From NCBI GenBank assembly GCA_029560875.1, contig JAKQKB010000169.1, positions 1 through 39,743 of the forward strand: 39,743 bases of DNA, read 5' to 3'. Source of the stretch: Bacteroidota bacterium. Its GTDB lineage: Bacteria; Bacteroidota; Bacteroidia; Bacteroidales; Tenuifilaceae. Positions 8,170 to 14,541 of this stretch are shown here, piece by piece. Each line of letters opens with the position of its first letter. The stretch's first letter is position 1. The notes beneath the pieces are model-generated. The model did no database searches. It saw only the letters and a list, made by a program, of their open reading frames with translations, and was not told the origin of the DNA. Both the position numbers and the translations under genes were made by a program.

Positions 8170-8325
8170 GCGTTAAGCTTTTTTTTCGCACGGACTCAAT
8201 CTGACTCCTCCAGTAGGCTGATAAATACCTTTATTTTCTCGTTTTTTTTACAGTTAATAACTACTGATAATTTAACGTTTCAAAATGCTCTATGTATCGT
8301 AATTTTTCACGAAATTGCACGCTCT

Positions 8326-9558
8326 ATGGAAAAGAAATATTCTAAAATAAAAGACAAACTTAAAATTGAAGTAGCTAAGACGACAGATAACGACCTAGCT
8401 TACTTAACTCATTATTTTCAGAATTACAAAAATGAAGTCTCACAGTATTTTGAACCTTATGCAAGCCGCTCTTTATCTTATCTCCATGAAAACTTAAGTA
8501 TTCTTGAAGAACCTGATTTTCAATATTACTTGCCTATTCAATGGGATATTCCTTTCCCTCCACAAACAAATCCAAAATTTACTTTTATCGACTTATTTGC
8601 AGGAATTGGAGGTATAAGACTTGCATATCAAAATCTTGGAGGAAAATGTGTATTTACTAGTGAATGGGATACTTACTCTAAAAAGACATACGAAGCCAAC
8701 TTTGGGGAAATTCCATTTGGAGATATCACTAAGATACCTGAAAAAAACATTCCAGACCACGATATATTGCTTGCAGGATTTCCTTGTCAACCGTTCTCTA
8801 TTGCTGGAGTTTCAAAAAAAAATGCACTTGGTAGAGCTCATGGTTTTTTAGATGAAACCCAAGGAACTTTGTTTTTTGATATTGCTAGAATTATTAAGAA
8901 TAAAAAGCCTAAAGCCTTTATGCTTGAGAATGTCAAGAACCTTATTTCTCATGACAAAGGAAAAACTTTCAAAGTTATTTCTGAGACTCTTAAGGAATTA
9001 GGTTATTCTCTCCATCATCAAATATTAGATGGAAAGTATTTTGTTCCTCAACACAGAGAACGAATCATTATTGTAGGATTTAGAAATTCAATATTTAAAG
9101 GCAAAGAAACCTTTCAGTTTCCAAAAATGGGAGTAGCCCAATTCGCTATCAAAGATATTTTGGAACCTGAAGTAGATGAAAAATATACTCTTTCTAACCG
9201 CCTTTGGAATTACTTGCAAGAATATTCAAAAAAACATAAAGAAAAAGGAAACGGCTTTGGCTTTGGAATGACAGATTTAAATGGAATATCCAGAACAATG
9301 AGCGCAAGGTACTACAAAGATGGAGCAGAAATATTAATTCCTCAAGAAAGTAAAAATCCCAGACGTTTAACACCTAGAGAGTGCGCAAGACTTCAAGGTT
9401 TTCCAGATACATTTATAATACCGGTTTCGGATAATCAAGCATATAAACAATTTGGCAATTCAGTTGTAACACCATTGATACAAGCAGTAGGAAAAAACAT
9501 TATTAATGAACTATTAAAAATCAATGAATCTAAAAAAGCTAAAATTGCTGTTCGCTAA
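8326..9558 (+). CDS. DNA (cytosine-5) methyltransferase, Dcm-like, probably CCWGG
   Basis: Type II C5-methylase transferring methyl from S-adenosylmethionine. Conserved blocks appear in order: FIDLFAGIGG (87-96, AdoMet loop), GFPCQPFS (151-158, nucleophile C154), ENV (201-203), QHRER (242-246), RRLTPRECARLQGF (346-359) and FGNSV (376-380). The target-recognition stretch (YTLSNRLWNYLQEYSKKH, GNGFGFGM, then SARYYKDGAEILI) closely resembles that of E. coli Dcm, which methylates the inner C of CCWGG. An N-terminal extension of about 85 residues is present, as in Dcm. The gene overlaps the nuclease gene by 35 nt. It is more AT-rich than its neighbours and probably horizontally acquired. Confidence 0.95.
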   Translation: MEKKYSKIKDKLKIEVAKTTDNDLAYLTHYFQNYKNEVSQYFEPYASRSLSYLHENLSILEEPDFQYYLPIQWDIPFPPQTNPKFTFIDLFAGIGGIRLAYQNLGGKCVFTSEWDTYSKKTYEANFGEIPFGDITKIPEKNIPDHDILLAGFPCQPFSIAGVSKKNALGRAHGFLDETQGTLFFDIARIIKNKKPKAFMLENVKNLISHDKGKTFKVISETLKELGYSLHHQILDGKYFVPQHRERIIIVGFRNSIFKGKETFQFPKMGVAQFAIKDILEPEVDEKYTLSNRLWNYLQEYSKKHKEKGNGFGFGMTDLNGISRTMSARYYKDGAEILIPQESKNPRRLTPRECARLQGFPDTFIIPVSDNQAYKQFGNSVVTPLIQAVGKNIINELLKINESKKAKIAVR

Positions 9559-10831
9559 TAATGAATGTAGCAGAATTTATATCAAAAAACTCTCTCCAAA
9601 TGACAATTCGAAGAATCAAGTATATTTTGGCGGTAGTTTTGGGATTTTAAACATCTTGCCTATATCAGAAATTAAGACAGAAGAAGCTGGAGATTGGAAT
9701 AAAGAAAGATTTAAAGCTTCAATAAAGTTTTCGTGGATAAGTGAAGATGGAAATATATACCCTGCTCCAAATTCTCAACTCATTCTCTATCCAAAGTATC
9801 CCGAAGTAAGATTCTCTGGTTTTCTTACTAGATGTGAGAATCCTCCATCCGAACTAATGACCCAACGTCTTGCAGATAGACTTTTATTCTTTTCTGTTGC
9901 AAAAAATGGTACAGTTTTAGGATTTGTTACAGCTCCAAATTCAGAACTAGCGCAAGAATTTTCAACGATAGAAACAGATTCGGAACATGGCGTTTTTAAA
10001 GTACTTGAGCTACCACAAGTAGCAAATAATAAAGAAAAGTTATTAAATGAATTGCTTCGCATCTATCAGTTAGGTTGGATAAAATCAAAACGACTTGATG
10101 GACACGGAAATCTTTTACCATGTGAAGCACCCAATTGCGGAGGCTATACCTTAGAAGCAGAATTAGGCATCACACCTAACGGATATTCTGAACCAGATTA
10201 TTTAGGATGGGAAATTAAACAGTTTGGCGTAACAAACTTCAATAAATTGAACTCTGCAATAATAACTTTAATGACACCAGAACCTACAGACGGAATTTAT
10301 AAAACCGAGGGAGCAGAAGCATTCATCAGAAAATATGGATATATTGACAAGACAGGTAGAGAAAACAGAATGAACTTTGGAGGTGTTCATAAAACTGGGA
10401 TAAGACATCAGTTGACCAATCTAGAAATGCAACTAATTGGATTTGACATAGAAAGCGGAAAAATCAGAAACACAAATGGACGAATTGCATTATTAGATAT
10501 TAACGAAAATGAAGCTGCATCCTGGAGTTTTTCTTCAATGCTTTTGCATTGGAATAGAAAGCATAATCAAGCCTGTTATGTTCCTTCACTTTCAGAAACA
10601 GAAAATGAAAGGAAGTATAAATATGGCAACAATATAATTCTTGGTACGGGAACCGATTTTCAACTTTTCCTTAGTCAAATGGCCTTTGGAAACATTTACT
10701 ATGACCCAGGAATTAAAATGGAAAACATTTCCACAAAACCAAAGATTAAGAAAAGAAGCCAATTCCGAATTAAGGTACAAAATCTACCAAGTCTATACAA
10801 AACAAGTGAAATAGTTGACATTACTTCATAA
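9524..10831 (+). CDS. MvaI/BcnI-family type II restriction endonuclease
   Basis: PD-(D/E)XK nuclease cognate to the upstream methylase. The catalytic block EPDYLGWEIKQ places D225 and E230-I-K232 as metal and catalytic residues, matching the WEIKQ signature of MvaI and BcnI. The preceding DGHGNLLPCEAPNCGGYTLEAELG-type region (192-215) is also a family mark. At 435 residues it is far longer than MvaI (about 250). The first roughly 170 residues (including IYIKKLSPNDNSKNQVYFGG, 18-37) form an extra domain seen in larger members. The ATG at 9524 lies inside the methylase gene, so the pair is translationally linked. MvaI cuts CCWGG and BcnI CCSGG; the methylase suggests CCWGG. Confidence 0.9.
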   Translation: MNLKKLKLLFANNECSRIYIKKLSPNDNSKNQVYFGGSFGILNILPISEIKTEEAGDWNKERFKASIKFSWISEDGNIYPAPNSQLILYPKYPEVRFSGFLTRCENPPSELMTQRLADRLLFFSVAKNGTVLGFVTAPNSELAQEFSTIETDSEHGVFKVLELPQVANNKEKLLNELLRIYQLGWIKSKRLDGHGNLLPCEAPNCGGYTLEAELGITPNGYSEPDYLGWEIKQFGVTNFNKLNSAIITLMTPEPTDGIYKTEGAEAFIRKYGYIDKTGRENRMNFGGVHKTGIRHQLTNLEMQLIGFDIESGKIRNTNGRIALLDINENEAASWSFSSMLLHWNRKHNQACYVPSLSETENERKYKYGNNIILGTGTDFQLFLSQMAFGNIYYDPGIKMENISTKPKIKKRSQFRIKVQNLPSLYKTSEIVDITS

Positions 10832-10907
10832 ACCTACTCTCTCGCTGACGCGCGTTTGTAACACGTGCCTCTTTAGTCTCTGGTGTAAAAAGCAATCCAC
10901 AAAACCA
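10832..10907. other. Junction between restriction-modification pair and ABC operon
   Basis: A short 76-bp gap between convergent genes, with GC-rich words (ctgacgcgcgtttgtaacacgtgcc) quite unlike the AT-rich nuclease gene. No target duplication matching the upstream edge (8127-8325) was found; both edges contain a ctctc run but no longer identity. No clear terminator. Confidence 0.35.
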
Positions 10908-11621
10908 CTACTCCTTCCCCAAAGTCTCCAGCAGATGTTGCTTTATATCCTTTAGCGTGGTGGAATCAATGGAGCGGTTCTCCACTGGAACATCAACCCT
11001 TACACGGGTTTCTATTTGAACTGGGGCTTGGCTTAGCACAATTATCTCGTTGCCAAGCAAAAGGGCTTCGTCAATATCGTGGGTTACGAATATTACGGTT
11101 CGTTTATCGGCCTTCCACAGCTTGGCAAAAGTTTTAATTAGGTTTAGTTTCAACTTTATATCGAGGCCTTTTAGTGGCTCGTCCATAAGGATGATATCGG
11201 ATTTGTAGGCAAATGCCCGAGCAATGGAAACTCGCTGGCGCATTCCGCCGCTAAGTTTTGCTGGGTAGTAATTTGCAAAATTATCGAGCTCAACCAGTTT
11301 AATAAACTGGTCAACCAGCGCCTTGCGCTCATCGGCATTAATACTATCGCCTAAAACAAACTCAATGTTCTCCTTAACCGTTTTCCAAGGGAGCAAGCGT
11401 GGTTCCTGAAATATGTAGGAGAGTACTTTCCCGTTGAATCCATCAAAGGTACCGCCATCGGGCAGCACTGTTCGGCCAATCATATTCAGCAGCGTGGTTT
11501 TGCCACACCCCGATGGCCCCAGAATACAGGTTATTGTTCCCTCCTCGAAGGTTATGGAGAAATCTTGGTAAAGAGATATCTCCTCGTACTTTTTATTCAG
11601 TGACTTAATTTGTAGTACCAT
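10908..11621 (-). CDS. ABC transporter ATP-binding protein, SsuB/TauB-type
   Basis: Cytoplasmic ATPase of a three-part importer. From the ATG at 11621 it is 237 residues, with Walker A GPSGCGKT (35-42), Q-loop Q72, signature LSGGMRQR (123-130), Walker B IILMDEP (143-149) and switch H181. The ATG at 11621 is preferred over an upstream in-frame TTG at 11636, because a GGAGG ribosome site (11631-11635) lies 8 nt before it and the permease stop ends 2 nt upstream. Closest types are the sulfonate/nitrate/taurine/thiamine-precursor importer ATPases. It is the last gene of the operon with permease and lipoprotein. Confidence 0.92.
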   Translation of the reverse strand: MVLQIKSLNKKYEEISLYQDFSITFEEGTITCILGPSGCGKTTLLNMIGRTVLPDGGTFDGFNGKVLSYIFQEPRLLPWKTVKENIEFVLGDSINADERKALVDQFIKLVELDNFANYYPAKLSGGMRQRVSIARAFAYKSDIILMDEPLKGLDIKLKLNLIKTFAKLWKADKRTVIFVTHDIDEALLLGNEIIVLSQAPVQIETRVRVDVPVENRSIDSTTLKDIKQHLLETLGKE

Positions 11622-11623
11622 AG

Positions 11624-12379
11624 CTAAAACCTCCAAACTACAATGCGGTGCTCGCCCCAGCGAATTACTTTTTCGAATGCGTAGCTAATAACCACGGCAA
11701 TAATTGTCCACGCAATAACCGCATCTACATTCAGGAACGTTTGTGCCGATTGCATTACAGTTCCAATACCGTAACGGGGCTGGCTCAGCACCTCCCCTAT
11801 TATTATTGCACGCCAACCAATACCCAACGCACTTGATGCTCCGCTAACAATAAATGGCATAATTGCAGGGATATAAACCTCACGGACAATCTTACTGTGA
11901 TTAACACGGTAAAAGTTGGACATTTGTATCAACTCTGGGTCAACGCTCCGGATACCGTCAATTACATTGGTGCAGATAAACGGAAACATCGTGAGGAAAC
12001 CTATAAATACTGGAACTAGGCCTGGATTGAACCATATAAGCGCTAACAGAATTAAAGCAACTACAGGAATTGAACGCACTGTAACCAGAATTGGCCTGAG
12101 AAAAGCGTTAAAATTAGGGCTGATACCTGCCAAAATTCCCAAAAGAATTCCTAAAAAGCCCGATATTACAAACCCCACAATTCCGCGCAGGATTGTTGTT
12201 CCAACAATAAGCAGAAAATTACCATCGGCAAAAAGTTTGATGGTGGTAACCAATGTTTTTTCGGGGTGCGGAAGTATAAAATCGGAATTGAAGTGCAATG
12301 CTAAAATCTTCCATACAATTAGCATAAACAGCACCCCTGCCAGGCTAAAAATCTGCTTCTTAGTAAATAAAATCTTCAT
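11624..12379 (-). CDS. ABC transporter permease, SsuC/TauC-type
   Basis: Inner-membrane channel subunit of 251 residues with about six helices. The cytoplasmic coupling (EAA) loop is REVYIPAIMPFIVSGASSAL followed by GIGWRAIIIGEVL, typical of the SsuC/TauC/NMT1-linked permeases. The ATG at 12379 is chosen because GGAGG at about 12391-12395 precedes it. The gene overlaps the end of the binding-protein gene by 20 nt and is followed by the ATPase start after 2 nt, so all three are translationally coupled. It belongs to a system whose substrate is unknown. Confidence 0.92.
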   Translation of the reverse strand: MKILFTKKQIFSLAGVLFMLIVWKILALHFNSDFILPHPEKTLVTTIKLFADGNFLLIVGTTILRGIVGFVISGFLGILLGILAGISPNFNAFLRPILVTVRSIPVVALILLALIWFNPGLVPVFIGFLTMFPFICTNVIDGIRSVDPELIQMSNFYRVNHSKIVREVYIPAIMPFIVSGASSALGIGWRAIIIGEVLSQPRYGIGTVMQSAQTFLNVDAVIAWTIIAVVISYAFEKVIRWGEHRIVVWRF

Positions 12380-13322
12380 CGGGCATCTTTCCTCCAACAA
12401 TATCGGGGTTCATTTGGTAGAAAACATTCAGGAAATCATCTATCTGGCTTTTTATCTCCCTAGCACGAACAAATTTAAGATTTGCCCTAGGAATTGCTTG
12501 CAGCGCAACTTCACGGTTAGGAAGAACCTCATATTTTACCATTAAATCGGCAGCGCTATCGGGGTTCTGATTCACCCAAACTGACGATTTCTCGTAACCA
12601 TTGGCAATTTCGTCAACCAAAGCACTATTGCTTTTTGCAAAATCTTTACGCACCATAAATGCAGTAAATGCAATTGGGCTGCCCTGCTGCTTGCTCCACT
12701 CATCGTTAAAATCGAATATCAACCTAACATCACTGCGTTTCTGCAAAACTTGACTAGCCAATGGCTCGGACAACACGCCCAGTTCAACTTTGCCTGCGGC
12801 AACCGCATTGGCCATATCAATGTGCGTTGGGAAACTGTAATCGATGGTAACATCGGTATCGGGGTTTACGCCGTTCCTGAGTAGTAAGAATCGGAACATC
12901 ACATCGGGTGTCATTCCCTTTGCCATAACGTGTATGCGTTTACCCTTTAGCTGCGACCATTGCGTAATGGTTGAATCGGTTCCCAGCAACGAAAGTGTAC
13001 CCCAAACAGGAATTCCAACCAACTGAAAATTCATTCCCTTGTTATAAACTATTGCGGCCATTGTGGTGGGCAGAATGGCAAAATCGGCTGTGCCATCGAG
13101 CATCATTTTACGCACCTGAATAGGCTCATTCAGGATTACGACCTCAATTTTACTGCTGGATGATGATTTTAAACTGTCAATCAACTTAATCATCCCCATT
13201 GACGATGGGCCTTTAAGAGTGGCTATCCTATAGGTTGTTTGAGAACTATCGTTATTTGTTGACGAATTGCATCCAATAATAAAAATTGCAAAGGCAATCC
13301 ATAGCAAGTATATTGTGCGCAT
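12360..13322 (-). CDS. ABC substrate-binding lipoprotein, NMT1/SsuA-like
   Basis: Periplasmic-side binding protein of 320 residues. A lipoprotein signal peptide ends in the lipobox FIIGC (C18), followed by a Ser/Asn/Thr-rich linker. The fold is type II periplasmic binding (NMT1/THI5-like): IATLKGPSSMGMIKL at the ligand cleft, then DGTADFAILPTTMAAIVYNKG, LKGKRIHVMAKGMTPDVMF and AAGKVELGVLSEPLAS. Relatives bind sulfonates, nitrate, thiamine precursors or similar small anions or heterocycles. The substrate here cannot be named. First gene of the ABC operon; its end overlaps the permease start. A TonB receptor lies about 1.2 kb away on the other strand, suggesting a two-membrane route. Confidence 0.88.
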   Translation of the reverse strand: MRTIYLLWIAFAIFIIGCNSSTNNDSSQTTYRIATLKGPSSMGMIKLIDSLKSSSSSKIEVVILNEPIQVRKMMLDGTADFAILPTTMAAIVYNKGMNFQLVGIPVWGTLSLLGTDSTITQWSQLKGKRIHVMAKGMTPDVMFRFLLLRNGVNPDTDVTIDYSFPTHIDMANAVAAGKVELGVLSEPLASQVLQKRSDVRLIFDFNDEWSKQQGSPIAFTAFMVRKDFAKSNSALVDEIANGYEKSSVWVNQNPDSAADLMVKYEVLPNREVALQAIPRANLKFVRAREIKSQIDDFLNVFYQMNPDIVGGKMPDEDFIY

Positions 13323-13376
13323 AGCAAATGTTTTTACAAAACTACCGAATAATTAGGCATATTAACAATCGCTCCC

Positions 13377-13799
13377 TTACTTATTCTTCAAACTTTTCAA
13401 ATATTCATCGGGAGTCATTACAGGAATTGCTGATTCCTTATAGTCTTTCACGTTTCTAGTTACAATGATATTGCATTCCGACTTAATTCCACAATGGTAT
13501 TGCAGTGCATCTTCAAAGTCGGAAAATTTTGAAACGAGCGCTTTATCAACTATTTTGTCGGTCAAATCGGAAGTTTCAGCAATCACCTTAAATTTTCTCA
13601 ATTTATCCTTTACAACTTCTTTATCCTCAAATTTTGAAAGTATATAGAATACTGTTGAATAGGATAAAGCAGATACAACCATTTTTATTTTTCCTTTGTC
13701 GGCAAGAGTTGCAATTTTTGCTATTGATTCATAGAATGGGTCTCTTTCGCCAAGCAAATCGAGTATCACATTGGTGTCCAAGAATAGTTTATCCTTCAT
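13377..13799 (-). CDS. PIN-domain ribonuclease toxin, VapC-like
   Basis: A 140-residue PIN-domain protein. The first acidic residue is D8 in FLDTNVILDLL. The third/fourth site acids are D94/E96/D97 (SKFSDFEDALQ) and D119 near IVTRNVKDY. The second canonical acid (a Glu near residue 45) is replaced by Ser in SALSYSTVFYIL, as seen in the COG5611 branch of PIN proteins. Members are Mg-dependent RNases that cut tRNA or rRNA when released from antitoxin. The ATG overlaps the antitoxin stop (ATGA), giving coupled translation. The pair lies between the ABC operon and the TonB receptor genes. Confidence 0.88.
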   Translation of the reverse strand: MKDKLFLDTNVILDLLGERDPFYESIAKIATLADKGKIKMVVSALSYSTVFYILSKFEDKEVVKDKLRKFKVIAETSDLTDKIVDKALVSKFSDFEDALQYHCGIKSECNIIVTRNVKDYKESAIPVMTPDEYLKSLKNK

Positions 13800-14053
13800 T
13801 TGTATTTCTCCGATAAATAATCACCATAAGTATTCTTATAATCATAGTCAGCAGGAATTTTAACACCTGTTTTCATACTCTTAACAAAAGGTGAAATTTC
13901 AATTTCATCGCTTTGCGGTTCCGACTCCTTATCGATTAGTGATTTTAAATAGGATTCTATCATTTTTGATAGACTTCTATTGTGCGACGAAGCATAATCC
14001 TTAGCCTTGTCTATCACATACTTATCAAGCCTTAATGTTAATTTAGTGTCCAT
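13796..14053 (-). CDS. VapB-like antitoxin (DUF6364-type)
   Basis: An 85-residue protein starting at the ATG at 14053 (MDTKLTLRLD). The N-terminal TKLTLRLDKYVIDKAKDYA is a ribbon-helix-helix DNA-binding strand and helix. The second helix, SLSKMIESYLKSLI, completes it. The acidic C-terminus, ending YGDYLSEKYK, is the expected toxin-binding tail. A longer frame up to 14122 exists, but it would run through the promoter and operator. The stop overlaps the toxin start. Autoregulation is likely through the palindrome at 14065-14080. Confidence 0.87.
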   Translation of the reverse strand: MDTKLTLRLDKYVIDKAKDYASSHNRSLSKMIESYLKSLIDKESEPQSDEIEISPFVKSMKTGVKIPADYDYKNTYGDYLSEKYK

Positions 14054-14064
14054 AACACCCAACA

Positions 14065-14106
14065 ATTTGTACGTACAAATATACAATATCAATCCGTACA
14101 AGTCAA
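14065..14106 (-). promoter_or_regulatory. Antitoxin promoter with overlapping 16-bp palindromic operator
   Basis: On the minus strand a TTG (14106-14104) is followed by 20 nt and TATATTTG (14083-14076), the Bacteroidota -33/-7 pattern. Immediately downstream, and overlapping the -7 box, is the perfect palindrome ATTTGTACGTACAAAT (14065-14080). A further gtacaa half-site lies at 14096-14101. A repressor bound there would block initiation, so this is a good operator candidate for the ribbon-helix-helix antitoxin. The leader before the ATG at 14053 is only about 15 nt. Confidence 0.7.
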
Positions 14107-14172
14107 GTATATTGAATAACAATACTATTGATTTAAAACAATTTAAAATTGAACATATTTTAAAACATCAAT

Positions 14173-14204
14173 ACTTGTAAAAAGATTTTTTAGTAAGTAC
14201 ATTT
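14173..14204 (+). promoter_or_regulatory. Promoter of regulator-TonB operon
   Basis: acTTG followed by 20 nt and TACATTTG (14197-14204) fits the Bacteroidota promoter. It lies about 85 nt upstream of the regulator ATG, leaving a leader that contains the GAGGTTAAA direct repeats. Confidence 0.5.
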
Positions 14205-14219
14205 GTTGTATCAAAAACT

Positions 14220-14249
14220 GAGGTTAAACAACATTTAATCGAGGTTAAA
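14220..14249 (+). promoter_or_regulatory. Tandem GAGGTTAAA operator candidate
   Basis: The 9-mer GAGGTTAAA occurs at 14220-14228 and again at 14241-14249, exactly 21 bp apart (two helical turns). This spacing suits two protein monomers on the same face of the DNA. The repeats lie just downstream of the predicted start of transcription, in the leader of the regulator-TonB operon. Confidence 0.45.
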
Positions 14250-14286
14250 TAATCAATAAAGTATAATCTAATCCAAAGGTATTCTG

Positions 14287-14541
14287 ATGGAAAAGAGAGT
14301 TGGAACCGCACTAATTCAAATTGAGAGCCGAGAAAACGTTCATATCCTGAACGATGTAATCTCAAAGCATTCACCAATTATTATTGCACGCCAAGGGCTA
14401 CCCCGTAGTAATGGGCAAAGCATTATTTCTCTTGTTCTTGAAGGTACTACCGATGAGATTGGAGCACTTACCGGCCAACTGGGTCGGATTAAAGGCATTC
14501 AAGTAAAATCAGTACTTTTAAAGAACAATCAAAATGAGTAA
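14287..14541 (+). CDS. TM1266-family ACT-like regulator
   Basis: An 84-residue ferredoxin-like/ACT-like protein resembling Thermotoga TM1266, the 'iron-only hydrogenase system putative regulator' family. Telling segments are MEKRVGTALIQIESRENV at the N-terminus and DEIGALTGQLGRIKGIQVKSVLLK at 56-79. The central IIARQGLPRSNGQSIISLVLEG matches the family's loop and strand. The family is often encoded next to hydrogenase maturation genes, but none is present here. Its stop lies 8 nt beyond the TonB receptor's start, so the two are translationally coupled. NikR-type metal-binding is not seen. It may sense a small ligand and control the receptor. Confidence 0.82.
   Translation: MEKRVGTALIQIESRENVHILNDVISKHSPIIIARQGLPRSNGQSIISLVLEGTTDEIGALTGQLGRIKGIQVKSVLLKNNQNE

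Noticed and set aside
9561..9650. A second ATG just after the methylase stop, in another frame (29 codons), hinting at a frameshifted nuclease start.
   Set aside because: The frame from 9524 already reads smoothly into IYIKKLSPNDNSKNQVYFGG, as expected for the family; no frameshift is needed.
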